A stretch of DNA of 28,687 nt from JAZNQL01 sp045590155 (lineage in GTDB: Bacteria; Bacillota; Clostridia; UMGS1883; UMGS1540). Both the position numbers and the translations under genes were made by a program. The notes beneath the pieces were generated by a model. The model did no database searches, was not told the origin of the DNA, and saw only the letters and a program-made list of their open reading frames with translations. Positions 1 to 8,079 of this stretch are shown in pieces; positions within the stretch are counted from its first letter, which is position 1; every line of letters starts with the position of its first letter. The stretch lies in assembly GCA_045590155.1 (NCBI GenBank), contig JAZNQL010000030.1, forward strand, positions 1 to 28,687, given 5' to 3'.

Positions 1-104
1 ATTTAAAGGGTATCGAAAAGGATATTCAGGACCTTACAGATAGCTATATAAAGAAAATAGACGAAATAGCAAAAAACAAAGAAAAAGAGATTCTTGAAAT
101 ATGA
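1..104 (+). CDS. frr: Ribosome recycling factor, C-terminal end (partial)
   Basis: The first complete codon begins at base 3 and the frame ends in TGA at 102-104, giving about 33 residues. They form a charged helix with the pattern DLTDSYIKKIDEIAKNKEKE, which is how the last helix of ribosome recycling factor normally ends. The factor splits post-termination ribosomes together with EF-G. The stop overlaps the uppS start as ATGA, and frr-uppS-cdsA is a very common gene order in Firmicutes, which supports the call from so short a fragment. The 5' part lies outside the window. Confidence 0.85.
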   Translation, partial: LKGIEKDIQDLTDSYIKKIDEIAKNKEKEILEI

Positions 105-838
105 TAACTTCAAATGTTGATATATCAGGCATAGATATGCAAAATTTGCCGCGTCACATAGGTGTAATTATGGACGGTAACGGCAGATGGGCAAAAAAAA
201 GAGGACTTCCGCGTACAGCAGGTCACGTGGCAGGTGCTGAGTCGTTTAAAAAAACAGCTACATTTTGCGGTGAGATAGGGATTCCCTGTCTTACCGTATA
301 TGCTTTTTCGACTGAAAACTGGTCAAGACCTAAAAAAGAAGTTGATACTCTTATGAGTCTTTTTAACGATTACATAGACAATTATTATGCAGAGTTTGCA
401 GACAAAAATATGCAGATTCGCATAATAGGAGAGCGTGACCGTTTAAGTAAAAAACTTTTAAAGCGTATAGAAAAGCTTGAAAAAGACACAGAGCAAAACA
501 CAGGACTTAAACTGAATATTGCTTTAAATTATGGTGGAAGACAAGAGATGGTATCTGTTGCCCAAAAGCTTGTAAGATTAGCTTTAGAGGGGAAAATTTC
601 GCCCGAAGATATAACGGTAGATACTATATCCAATAATCTTTACACTAAAAATCAGCCCGATGCTGACCTTGTTATAAGAACAAGCTGCGAGTACAGAACA
701 AGTAACTTCCTTCTGTGGCAGGCGGCGTATGCAGAATATGTTTTTACAGATGTTTTGTGGCCTGATTTTTCGGAAAAAGATATAGTATCGGCAATAGAGC
801 AATATCAGAAAAGAAACAGAAGATTCGGAGGAGTCTGA
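101..838 (+). CDS. uppS: Isoprenyl transferase (undecaprenyl diphosphate synthase)
   Basis: This cis-prenyltransferase adds isopentenyl units to farnesyl diphosphate to make the C55 carrier lipid for cell-wall synthesis. At 245 residues it is of normal length. The active-site MDGNGRWA motif is at residues 24-31 (catalytic Asp25), and the C-terminal substrate region is RTSCEYRTSNFLLWQ followed by YAEYVF. In the family the residue before the Glu of that region is usually Gly (RTSGE or RTGGE); here it is Cys, a one-base difference from Gly (TGC versus GGC). The start at 101 overlaps the frr stop (ATGA). A later ATG at 137 is possible, but the longer form suits translational coupling. Three bases separate the gene from cdsA. 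Confidence 0.95.
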   Translation: MITSNVDISGIDMQNLPRHIGVIMDGNGRWAKKRGLPRTAGHVAGAESFKKTATFCGEIGIPCLTVYAFSTENWSRPKKEVDTLMSLFNDYIDNYYAEFADKNMQIRIIGERDRLSKKLLKRIEKLEKDTEQNTGLKLNIALNYGGRQEMVSVAQKLVRLALEGKISPEDITVDTISNNLYTKNQPDADLVIRTSCEYRTSNFLLWQAAYAEYVFTDVLWPDFSEKDIVSAIEQYQKRNRRFGGV

Positions 839-840
839 AA

Positions 841-1617
841 ATGAAAGTGCGTATTATATCCGGGTTAATAGGTGGACTGATTTTTATAGCGGTTCTTTTA
901 GCAGGCGGGTGTGTTTTGGAAACTGCAATGTGCCTTGTGGCATTTATGTCAGCGTATGAAATGTTTTCTGCAATGGGGCTTCGAGGAAAAAGTATTTTTT
1001 CTTTAGGTATGCTTTCTCCTTTAAGTTTAGTTCTCTTTTGCCTTTTTGGTACAAAATACATAGCACTGTTTAGCATAATTTATCTGTTTGCAGCACTTAC
1101 AATAATGGTCTTTTGCCATAGCAGCGTTTTATTCTCTGATGTGGCAAAACTTATTTGCGGAACTATTATAATAAATTTCTGCCTTTCATTTATCATTCTT
1201 CTTTCAAGAATGGAAAACGGTAACGTACTGGTTTTTGCACCCATTGCATGTGCTTGTGCAAGTGATACATTTGCATACTTTATAGGCTCTTTTTTAGGAA
1301 AGCATAAGCTTATTCCCAAAATAAGCCCTAAAAAGACGGTAGAGGGTGCCGCAGGAGGACTTTTAGGCGGTATGCTTGCAATGATTGTTATAGGCGAAAT
1401 ATTAAAGCAAAACCTTATTTTGTTTGCCATAGCAGGTCTTATATGCGCTGCAATTTCACAGATAGGAGATTTAATAGCTTCTGCAATTAAAAGAGAATGC
1501 GGAATAAAGGATTACGGCAATTTAATTCCGGGACATGGCGGAATTATGGACAGATTTGACAGTATTCTTTTTGCATCTCCTGCAATATACTTTTTTATTA
1601 CCGGAGTTATATTATGA
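841..1617 (+). CDS. cdsA: Phosphatidate cytidylyltransferase (CDP-diglyceride synthase)
   Basis: This integral membrane enzyme makes CDP-diacylglycerol from CTP and phosphatidate, the branch point for phosphatidylglycerol and related lipids. The 258 residues are mostly hydrophobic helices. The C-terminal family signature is complete: SAIKRECGIKD, then PGHGGIMDRFD, with the metal-binding acidic residues. A second conserved stretch, SDTFAYFIGSFLGKHK, lies before it. The stop overlaps the dxr start by four bases (ATGA). The order uppS-cdsA-dxr-rseP is the standard Firmicutes arrangement, so both function and start are secure. Confidence 0.96.
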   Translation: MKVRIISGLIGGLIFIAVLLAGGCVLETAMCLVAFMSAYEMFSAMGLRGKSIFSLGMLSPLSLVLFCLFGTKYIALFSIIYLFAALTIMVFCHSSVLFSDVAKLICGTIIINFCLSFIILLSRMENGNVLVFAPIACACASDTFAYFIGSFLGKHKLIPKISPKKTVEGAAGGLLGGMLAMIVIGEILKQNLILFAIAGLICAAISQIGDLIASAIKRECGIKDYGNLIPGHGGIMDRFDSILFASPAIYFFITGVIL

Positions 1618-2750
1618 AAATAATTACAGTTTTAGGCTCAACAGGCTCAATAGGAACACAAACTCTTGATATTGCAAAAAATGATAATAATATAAAAGTG
1701 CGTGCCATTGCAGCTTGTAAAAATATTAAGCTTTTAGAAGAACAGATAAGAAAATTTTCGCCTGAATATGCTGCGGTATATGATGAAAATGCAGCAAAAG
1801 AATTAAAGATAAAGGTTTCTGATACACAAACAAAAGTGCTTTCAGGGATGGAAGGCTTGTGTGAAGTATCGGCATTAAAAGCGGATACAGTTGTAACCGC
1901 AGTTTCGGGAAGTATCGGTTTAAAACCTACGCTCGAGGCTATAAAAAACGGGAATAATATTGGTCTTGCAAACAAAGAAACAATGGTTTGTGCAGGCGAT
2001 TTGGTAAATCGCACTGCAAAAGAATATAATGTTAAAATTTTACCTGTTGACAGTGAACACAGTGCAATTTTTCAGTGCATAAATTCACAACACAAATTTG
2101 TAAAAAAGATAATTTTAACAGCATCAGGGGGACCTTTTTTCGGAAAGAAAAAAGAAGAACTTTCGCACGTTACAGTAAAAGAAGCACTTTGTCATCCTAA
2201 CTGGAGTATAAGCGCAAAAATAACAATAGACAGTGCAACTTTGATAAACAAAGGACTTGAAGTAATCGAGGCAGTAAAGCTTTTTGGGGTTTCGGCTTCA
2301 GATATAGAAGTTTGTGTTCACAGACAAAGCATAGTTCATTCTATGGTCGAGTTCTGTGATAATTCGGTAATAGCACAGCTTGGAGTGCCTGATATGCGTC
2401 TTCCCATAGCTTATGCAATAAACTATCCTGAAAGAAAAGAAAATATTTCGGGCAGACTTGATATTACATCTTGTCCACCTCTTACATTTGAAAAACCTGA
2501 CCTTCACACCTTTGAGGGTCTTGCCCTAGGCATAAAAGCGGCAAGAGAAGGCGGAACGATGACCGCTGTTTACAGTGCCGCAAACGAGATGGCCGTAGAT
2601 ATGTTTTTAAAAGGAGAGTGTTCGTTTACGGATATAGCTTCTTTGGTAAAATCGGCAATGAATGCACATAAAAATATCATAAATCCGGATTTGGAGAGTA
2701 TACTAAATGCAGATAAATGGGCAAGAGAGTATACCGGAGGGAATAAATGA
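1614..2750 (+). CDS. dxr: 1-deoxy-D-xylulose 5-phosphate reductoisomerase
   Basis: Dxr carries out the first committed step of the non-mevalonate isoprenoid pathway, turning DXP into MEP with NADPH and a divalent metal. The protein has 378 residues, usual for the family. The N-terminal NADPH loop is VLGSTGSIGTQTLD. Further landmarks are ANKETMV, the metal-site segment PVDSEHSAIFQ, the flap ASGGPFF, and HPNWSISAKITIDSATLINKG, each segment matching Dxr consensus. The gene overlaps cdsA and rseP by four bases at each end. Together with uppS and ispA it places three isoprenoid steps in one transcription unit; ispG and dxs, often nearby in relatives, are not in this run. Confidence 0.97.
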   Translation: MKIITVLGSTGSIGTQTLDIAKNDNNIKVRAIAACKNIKLLEEQIRKFSPEYAAVYDENAAKELKIKVSDTQTKVLSGMEGLCEVSALKADTVVTAVSGSIGLKPTLEAIKNGNNIGLANKETMVCAGDLVNRTAKEYNVKILPVDSEHSAIFQCINSQHKFVKKIILTASGGPFFGKKKEELSHVTVKEALCHPNWSISAKITIDSATLINKGLEVIEAVKLFGVSASDIEVCVHRQSIVHSMVEFCDNSVIAQLGVPDMRLPIAYAINYPERKENISGRLDITSCPPLTFEKPDLHTFEGLALGIKAAREGGTMTAVYSAANEMAVDMFLKGECSFTDIASLVKSAMNAHKNIINPDLESILNADKWAREYTGGNK

Positions 2751-3760
2751 TAATTGTTTTAGGTATTTTAATGTTCGGCTTTTTGGTTTTTATACACGAG
2801 TTTGGACATTTTATTACAGCAAAAAAGTTTGGAATAAAGGTAAACGAATTTTCAATAGGAATGGGGCCTTCGATATTCAAAACCCAAAAAGGCGAAACAA
2901 AGTATTCTTTGCGCCTTTTGCCAATAGGCGGATTTGTAGGACTTGAAGGAGAAGATGGAGATTCGGAAGACCCAAGGGCTTTTTCTAAAAAATCACCACT
3001 GAAAAGAATAATTGTTCTTTCGGCAGGTGTTATAGCAAATATACTTACAGGCTTTTTGCTTTATATAATCCTTTATATGAATGTTCCAGCAATTTCGGTT
3101 CCGGTGGTTGAAAGTGTTTTACCTGAAACACCGGCTTACGAATCGGGGATACAGGCAGGGGATAGAATTTATAAAATAAACGGCAGTAAAGTAAATTTGC
3201 AATCGGATGTAACATTTGCACTTTATAATAATGCAGATACCCCGGTAGAAGTTATTATAGACCGTGAGGGAGAAAAGAAAAACTTTTTAATTACTCCCGA
3301 ATATAACGAGGAAAGCGGAAGATATATTTTAGGCTATATGGTTAAAAATGAAGAAATGACTTTTCCGCTTGCATTAAAAACTGCGTATTATGACACTTTA
3401 TTTTCGGTTAAAGTTGTTTACTTTTCACTTGCAGAGCTTATACGGGGCAATGTGGGAATAAACGAAATGTCAGGCCCGGTAGGAATAATAAACGAAATGG
3501 GTTCAATGGCAAAAACAGAAGCTCCTGTTTTAAGCCTTATAAGCTTCATAGCTTTGCTTGCGGTAAATTTAGGGGTTATGAATTTGCTTCCCCTGCCGGC
3601 ACTTGACGGAGGAAGAATAATATTTATTATTATAGAGCTTATAAGAGGTAAGCGTGTAAAACCCGAGCATGAGGGTATGGTACACTTTATAGGAATAATA
3701 CTTCTTTTTGCACTTATGATTGTAGTAACATTTTCAGATATACTAAAGCTTGGAGGTTAA
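2747..3760 (+). CDS. rseP: RIP metalloprotease RseP (site-2 protease family)
   Basis: This intramembrane zinc protease cleaves transmembrane substrates such as anti-sigma factors and leftover signal peptides. The zinc motif HEFGH is at residues 17-21 in the first membrane helix. A PDZ domain follows at roughly residues 105-185 (GIQAGDRIYKINGSKV). The second active-site motif is near the C-terminus (NLLPLPALDGGRI), with two further membrane helices. Length is 337 residues, as in Clostridia. The start overlaps the dxr stop (ATGA). The true substrate cannot be told from this window; no anti-sigma factor gene is adjacent. Confidence 0.95.
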   Translation: MIIVLGILMFGFLVFIHEFGHFITAKKFGIKVNEFSIGMGPSIFKTQKGETKYSLRLLPIGGFVGLEGEDGDSEDPRAFSKKSPLKRIIVLSAGVIANILTGFLLYIILYMNVPAISVPVVESVLPETPAYESGIQAGDRIYKINGSKVNLQSDVTFALYNNADTPVEVIIDREGEKKNFLITPEYNEESGRYILGYMVKNEEMTFPLALKTAYYDTLFSVKVVYFSLAELIRGNVGINEMSGPVGIINEMGSMAKTEAPVLSLISFIALLAVNLGVMNLLPLPALDGGRIIFIIIELIRGKRVKPEHEGMVHFIGIILLFALMIVVTFSDILKLGG

Positions 3761-3765
3761 TTAGA

Positions 3766-4176
3766 TTGAGCAGAAAAAACGCAAGAGAAGATGCTTTCAG
3801 ACTGATTTTTTCACAAATATCAAACCCGCGCAGTGCGGAAACTCTTTTTGAAGAATACACCGAAAACAAGGATTTGTTTACTAACAGACAAACAGTTAAT
3901 GACAATGACTATGTTTTAAAAATGCTTTCGGGAGTATCTGTATCTTTTGATGCAATAAACGAAAAGATTGAGCAGAATCTTACCGGTTGGGATATTGACA
4001 GAATTTCAAATGTAAGCATGGCAATATTAAAACTCTCACTTTTTGAAATTTTATATTGTGATGATATTCCGGTAGGGGTATCCATAAACGAGGCGGTTGA
4101 GCTTGCAAAAAAATATGGTGGAGAAGAAGAAAGCTCTTTTGTAAACGGCATTTTAGGGAAAATAAGTAAGGAATAA
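3766..4176 (+). CDS. nusB: Transcription antitermination factor NusB
   Basis: NusB binds boxA RNA with S10 (NusE) to keep RNA polymerase processive on rRNA operons. The 136-residue all-helical protein has the family opening RKNAREDAFRLIF and the closing block DIPVGVSINEAVELAKKYGGEEESSFVNGILGKI (conserved pieces VSINEAVELAK and FVNGILGK). The start is TTG at 3766, backed by GGAGG at 3752-3756 with a nine-base spacer; no in-frame ATG fits as well. It lies five bases after rseP and three before xseA, so it belongs to the same operon. nusB-xseA-xseB-ispA is a widespread order. Confidence 0.94.
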   Translation: MSRKNAREDAFRLIFSQISNPRSAETLFEEYTENKDLFTNRQTVNDNDYVLKMLSGVSVSFDAINEKIEQNLTGWDIDRISNVSMAILKLSLFEILYCDDIPVGVSINEAVELAKKYGGEEESSFVNGILGKISKE

Positions 4177-4179
4177 TTT

Positions 4180-5373
4180 ATGAAAAGGATAGCAACCGTA
4201 AGTCAGGCAAACAGTTATATAAAGGCTTTAATGGATTCTGATGAAATATTGCGTGATATTTGGGTGCAGGGCGAAATATCAAACTTTAAGCTTCATTCTT
4301 CGGGACACATGTATTTAAGCTTAAAGGATGAAAATTCTAATCTGCGTGCGGTAATGTTTCGCACGGCAAACGAAAAGTTGATTTTTTCTCCCGAAAACGG
4401 AATGAAAGTGCTTGCACATGGAAGAATCTCGGCATACGAAAGAGACGGGCAGTATCAGCTTTACATTGATTCTATGCAACCAGACGGGGAAGGTGCTTTG
4501 TATATAGCCTTCGAACAGTTAAAGGCAAAGCTTTTGGCAGAAGGACTTTTTGATGATTCCCGCAAGAAAGAATTACCTAAATTCCCCACAAAAGTTGGAG
4601 TAATAACAAGCAAAACAGGTGCTGCGGTTCAGGACATTCTTAATATTTTAAAAAGACGTTACCCTTATGCTGAGGTTTTACTTTATCCCGTGCTTGTGCA
4701 GGGAGAAGGGGCAGCACAAAGCATTATAAAAGCATTAAAATATTTTAATGAAAAAAGTCTTGCCGATGTTTTGATAGTAGGCAGAGGTGGAGGCTCGGCA
4801 GAAGATTTATGGGCATTTAATGACGAAGGACTTGCACGTGCGGTAGCAGCGTCAGAAATACCTGTAATAAGTGCGGTGGGGCACGAAACAGACTTTACAA
4901 TATGCGATTTTGTTTCTGACCTTCGGGCACCAACGCCTTCGGCAGCGGCAGAACTTGCAGTTCCGTCAAAAGACGAGATATCGGATTATCTTAATGCAGC
5001 ACAGATAAGAATGGAAAATAAAATGAAAACACTCCTGCTTCCCTGGCAGGAAAAGCTTAAAAGACTTGAAACAGCCAGAGGATTAACTTTATTTCCTCAA
5101 AAGCTTGCAGATTTGCAGATGCAACTCGATTCTTCTTTGGACACAATTTTTAAAAGCGTTACAAAAACGATTATGCTTTCGGGAGAAAGAATTGCAAAAG
5201 AATCTGCATCCCTTGATGCGTTAAGTCCTTTAAAAGTGCTTGAAAGAGGATATTCAATAGCCGAGGACAGTAGTGGCAACAGAATAAAAAGCGTAAAAGA
5301 CGTACAAAAAGACAGTGAAATAAGTGTTATTCTTAAAGATGGAAAGCTTGGCTGTATAGTTAAGGAGATATAA
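4180..5373 (+). CDS. xseA: Exodeoxyribonuclease VII large subunit
   Basis: XseA is the catalytic subunit of exonuclease VII, which degrades single-stranded DNA from both ends in repair. An N-terminal OB-fold is visible (IWVQGEISNFKLHSSGHMYL). The catalytic domain carries VGVITSKTGAAVQDI, the glycine-rich VGRGGGSAEDLWAFNDE and the block ISAVGHETDFTI, followed by LRAPTPSAAAELA. A long coiled region then binds the small subunit. At 397 residues it is somewhat shorter than the B. subtilis protein (about 450), mainly in the coiled region. The gene for its partner XseB begins two bases after this stop. Confidence 0.96.
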   Translation: MKRIATVSQANSYIKALMDSDEILRDIWVQGEISNFKLHSSGHMYLSLKDENSNLRAVMFRTANEKLIFSPENGMKVLAHGRISAYERDGQYQLYIDSMQPDGEGALYIAFEQLKAKLLAEGLFDDSRKKELPKFPTKVGVITSKTGAAVQDILNILKRRYPYAEVLLYPVLVQGEGAAQSIIKALKYFNEKSLADVLIVGRGGGSAEDLWAFNDEGLARAVAASEIPVISAVGHETDFTICDFVSDLRAPTPSAAAELAVPSKDEISDYLNAAQIRMENKMKTLLLPWQEKLKRLETARGLTLFPQKLADLQMQLDSSLDTIFKSVTKTIMLSGERIAKESASLDALSPLKVLERGYSIAEDSSGNRIKSVKDVQKDSEISVILKDGKLGCIVKEI

Positions 5374-5374
5374 A

Positions 5375-5569
5375 ATGAGTCAGGATAAATTTGAAACTTC
5401 GATAAAAAAGCTTGAAGAAACAGTTAAAAGACTTGAAAGCGGAGAACTTGGTTTAGATGAATCAATGGCATGCTTTGAAGAAGGAGTTGCCCTTGTGCGT
5501 GAGTGCCGCAATCTTTTAAATAATGCAGAACAAAAGGTTAAAAATCTTTTGGAGGAAAATAATGATTAA
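5375..5569 (+). CDS. xseB: Exodeoxyribonuclease VII small subunit
   Basis: This 64-residue helical-hairpin protein is the regulatory and structural partner of XseA. The typical pattern is present: FETSIKKLEETVKRLESGEL, then LDESMACFEEGVALVRECRNLLNNAEQKV. A strong AAGGAG site precedes the ATG. It overlaps the ispA start by eight bases, which suggests translational coupling. The function follows from family membership and adjacency to xseA. Confidence 0.94.
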   Translation: MSQDKFETSIKKLEETVKRLESGELGLDESMACFEEGVALVRECRNLLNNAEQKVKNLLEENND

Positions 5570-6392
5570 CAAAATAAATGAATATATAGAAAGTATTACG
5601 GCGTTTAAAGATAATACAACTTTATGGGATGCAATGCGTTACAGTCTTTATGCAGGCGGAAAACGTGTTCGTCCGCAGATAGTTTTAATGGTTTGCCGTG
5701 CTTTTGGTCAAAACGAGGATAATGCTCTTGCATACGCTGCGGCACTTGAAATGATACATACATATTCACTTATACATGACGATTTGCCGTCGATGGATAA
5801 TGACGATTTAAGAAGGGGAAAACCCACATGCCATAAAAAATTTGACGAGGCAACCGCAATTTTGGCAGGTGACGGACTTTTAACTTTAGCATTTGAAATA
5901 GCATCAACAGCACCTCTTTCCGAAAAGCAAAACCTGCAGGCTGTAAAAGTCCTTTCGCATACAGCAGGTCCTTACGGTATGGTTTTAGGCCAGGCAAAGG
6001 ATATGCAGATGGATTCTGTTACACCTGAAAAACTTCTTGATATGTATGCACGCAAAACAGGCGATCTTTTATGTGCAGCGGCAGCACTTGGTTGTATAGC
6101 GGCAGGCAAAGACGAAAATACACTTGAAGAGTATGCAAAAGCTGTGGGCAAAGCCTTTCAGATAAGAGATGACATTCTTGATATTACAGGCAACGAAGAA
6201 ACTCTAGGGAAACCCATAAACAGTGACGAAAAGAACGATAAAAAAACCTATGCCTCGCTGGTTGGGATAGAGAAGGCAACAGAGGAAGTTTCGGCGTTGA
6301 CCGAAAAAGCAGTAAAATCGATTGAATTTTTAGGAGAGTGCGGTGCAGAGCTTGCCGAATTTGCAAGAAAGCTTGTACTGCGTCAAAATTAG
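5562..6392 (+). CDS. ispA: Polyprenyl synthetase, geranyl/farnesyl diphosphate synthase type
   Basis: This trans-prenyltransferase makes the C10-C15 allylic diphosphate that UppS, encoded upstream, would extend. Both aspartate-rich metal motifs are present: DDLPSMD at residues 73-79 and DDILD at 203-207, plus YAGGKRVRP near residue 30 for substrate binding. Length from the ATG at 5562 is 276 residues, slightly below the usual 290-300. The frame is open from an ATG at 5523, but the GGAGG at 5551-5555 and the family alignment favour 5562. The stop is TAG, one of only two amber stops seen in the window. It overlaps the ribosome site of the next gene, which lies in the same frame. Confidence 0.93.
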   Translation: MINKINEYIESITAFKDNTTLWDAMRYSLYAGGKRVRPQIVLMVCRAFGQNEDNALAYAAALEMIHTYSLIHDDLPSMDNDDLRRGKPTCHKKFDEATAILAGDGLLTLAFEIASTAPLSEKQNLQAVKVLSHTAGPYGMVLGQAKDMQMDSVTPEKLLDMYARKTGDLLCAAAALGCIAAGKDENTLEEYAKAVGKAFQIRDDILDITGNEETLGKPINSDEKNDKKTYASLVGIEKATEEVSALTEKAVKSIEFLGECGAELAEFARKLVLRQN

Positions 6393-6401
6393 GAGGTAGC
6401 A

Positions 6402-6974
6402 ATGCTTGTTTGTGCAGTAAACGGAAGTCCGCATAACGAAGGAAATACAGCTTTTCTGCTGAAAAATATACTTGATAAGGTAGAAGAAAAAGGTGCAAAA
6501 ACCGAGCTTATAAACATAGGAAGTATAATGTCAAAGCTTAAAAATCCTTTTTGCATTGTTTGCTCGTCCCCCTGTAATACATCCTGCTTTCGCGATACAG
6601 AATTATGGGACGCTTTTCAGTTACTTATAAAGGCTGATTTTATTATATTCGGCTCGCCCGTATACTTTGGAACAATGTCTGCGCAGCTAAAAGCTTTTTT
6701 TGATAAAACAAGATATTTCAGAGGGCAGAAAGCCTTTGAAGGAAAGTTTGGAACTGCAATTGCGGTAGGTGCATCAAAATACGGCGGTCAGGGCAGTACT
6801 GTCAGAGCTATACAGGATTCAATGCTTGTTGAAGGTATGAACGTAGTCGGAAACTTTTCAGAGAATTTTGCAGGACACCAGGGTCTTTGTGCACACGCCC
6901 CCGCAAAGGAAGATGAAAACGCAATAAACTACTGCGCTGTTGTGGCAGACAGAATTATGGAGATTTGTAAATGA
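6402..6974 (+). CDS. Flavodoxin-family NAD(P)H-dependent oxidoreductase, iron-sulfur flavoprotein-like
   Basis: The 190-residue protein has the flavodoxin-like fold of NADPH-dependent FMN reductases. The FMN phosphate loop is NGSPHNEGNT (residues 7-16) and the isoalloxazine-side segment is FGSPVYFGTMSAQLKAFFDKT. Between them is a cysteine cluster, CIVCSSPCNTSC (Cys51, 54, 58, 62), in the position where iron-sulfur flavoproteins (Isf type) bind a [4Fe-4S] cluster, although the spacing C-x2-C-x3-C-x3-C is not the classical one. It probably transfers electrons between NAD(P)H or ferredoxin and an unknown acceptor. It is co-transcribed with ispA (nine bases) and dgt (4-base ATGA-type overlap). 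The specific substrate is unknown. Confidence 0.8.
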   Translation: MLVCAVNGSPHNEGNTAFLLKNILDKVEEKGAKTELINIGSIMSKLKNPFCIVCSSPCNTSCFRDTELWDAFQLLIKADFIIFGSPVYFGTMSAQLKAFFDKTRYFRGQKAFEGKFGTAIAVGASKYGGQGSTVRAIQDSMLVEGMNVVGNFSENFAGHQGLCAHAPAKEDENAINYCAVVADRIMEICK

Positions 6975-7966
6975 ACATAAGAGAGATTACCGAAAATATT
7001 GAACGGCAAACCCTTTCTAAGTACGCTTGCCTTTCTGCTGAAAGTAAGGGAAGAAAAAAGCCCACGGAAAAATGCAGTATGCGTACCGAATATCAAAGGG
7101 ACAGAGATAAAATAATTCATTCAAAATATTTCAGACGATTAAAACATAAAACACAGGTCTTTATAGCACCTGAAGGAGATTATTACAGAACCCGTCTGAC
7201 ACATACTCTTGAAGTATCGCAGATTGCACGCAGTATAGTGCGTGCACTGCGTCTTAACGAGGATTTGGTTGAAGCGATGGCTCTTGGACATGACCTTGGA
7301 CATACCCCTTTTGGACATATAGGCGAAAAAACATTGAACGAATTATCGCCTTACGGATTTAAGCATTACGAGCAGAGTCTTCGTATAGTTGATTTGCTTG
7401 ATAACGGTACAGGACTTAATTTAACATGGGAAGTGCGTGACGGTATTGTAAACCATACGGGCAGTAATCAGGCTTCAACACTTGAAGGTAAAATACTTAA
7501 ATTTGCAGACAGAATAGCATATATAAATCACGATATTGACGATGCGATAAGAGGCGGAGTAATAAGTCAAAATGATTTGCCGAAGCATTGCATAGAAATT
7601 TTGGGAGACACGCACGCAAAGCGTATTGATACAATGATAACCGATATTGTGGAATCAAGTATGGACAAGCCCGAGATTTTAATGACAGAAGAAAAAGCAG
7701 AGGCTATGAACGAATTGCGTTCCTTCCTTTTTGAAAATGTGTATATAGGTCCAAAACTTACAGAAGATGCCAAGGCTCGTGACGTTGTGGAGCATATATA
7801 CGGATATTTTATGGAACATCCTGAAGAAATCCCGTCACTTAAACCAGTATGTGAAAACTTTGAACTCGAAAGACAGGTAATGGACTATATTGTCGGAATG
7901 AGTGACAGATATGCACTTTTTGTATACAAAAATCTGTTTATGCCAAAATGTTGGGACAGATACTGA
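6971..7966 (+). CDS. dgt: Deoxyguanosinetriphosphate triphosphohydrolase-like HD protein
   Basis: Dgt-family HD enzymes hydrolyse dNTPs to nucleosides and triphosphate, tuning the DNA precursor pool. The metal-binding residues are in place: His78 in RLTHTLEVSQ, His107-Asp108 in GHDLGHTPFGH, and the later INHDIDDAI segment. The preceding YFRRLKHKTQVF block is typical of Dgt. At 331 residues it matches the shorter Clostridia-type Dgt, often annotated only as dGTPase-like because preference for dGTP is unproven there. The start overlaps the flavoprotein stop (ATGA). Its place just before dnaG is conserved in many Clostridia and suits a role in replication. Confidence 0.9.
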   Translation: MNIREITENIERQTLSKYACLSAESKGRKKPTEKCSMRTEYQRDRDKIIHSKYFRRLKHKTQVFIAPEGDYYRTRLTHTLEVSQIARSIVRALRLNEDLVEAMALGHDLGHTPFGHIGEKTLNELSPYGFKHYEQSLRIVDLLDNGTGLNLTWEVRDGIVNHTGSNQASTLEGKILKFADRIAYINHDIDDAIRGGVISQNDLPKHCIEILGDTHAKRIDTMITDIVESSMDKPEILMTEEKAEAMNELRSFLFENVYIGPKLTEDAKARDVVEHIYGYFMEHPEEIPSLKPVCENFELERQVMDYIVGMSDRYALFVYKNLFMPKCWDRY

Positions 7967-8000
7967 ATATTTTGCTTTTATGTGGGAAAGAATGACAAAA

Positions 8001-8021
8001 GCTTAATTTTAAGCCCTTTTT
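8001..8021 (+). terminator. Weak intrinsic terminator candidate after dgt
   Basis: GCTTA at 8001-8005 can pair with TAAGC at 8010-8014, followed by CC and five T. The stem is short and AT-rich, so termination would be partial at best. It lies between the first long operon and dnaG, where a boundary is expected. Confidence 0.3.
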
Positions 8022-8023
8022 AA

Positions 8024-8052
8024 GAAGGATTTAAAAAACTGTTGTCGAAATA
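8024..8052 (+). promoter_or_regulatory. Sigma-H-like promoter candidate overlapping a Spo0A-type box, upstream of dnaG
   Basis: GAAGGATTT at 8024-8032 fits the sigma-H -35 pattern RNAGGAWWW fully. After 11 bases comes GTCGAAATA at 8044-8052, which fits the -10 pattern RNNGAATWW with one mismatch. TGTCGAA at 8043-8049, inside the -10 element, equals the Spo0A box consensus. In B. subtilis the dnaG-sigA operon is known to have a sigma-H promoter, which makes this plausible here. The region is AT-rich, so chance matches are a concern, and no good sigma-A promoter was seen in this gap. Confidence 0.38.
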
Positions 8053-8079
8053 AACTTTGTGAGGTTAGAAAGAAAAGAA

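Noticed and set aside
6390..6974. A natural IspA-flavoprotein fusion
   Set aside because: The TAG is embedded in the ribosome site TAGGAGG of the second gene, which has its own well-placed ATG; the shared frame has a one-in-three chance of arising at random.
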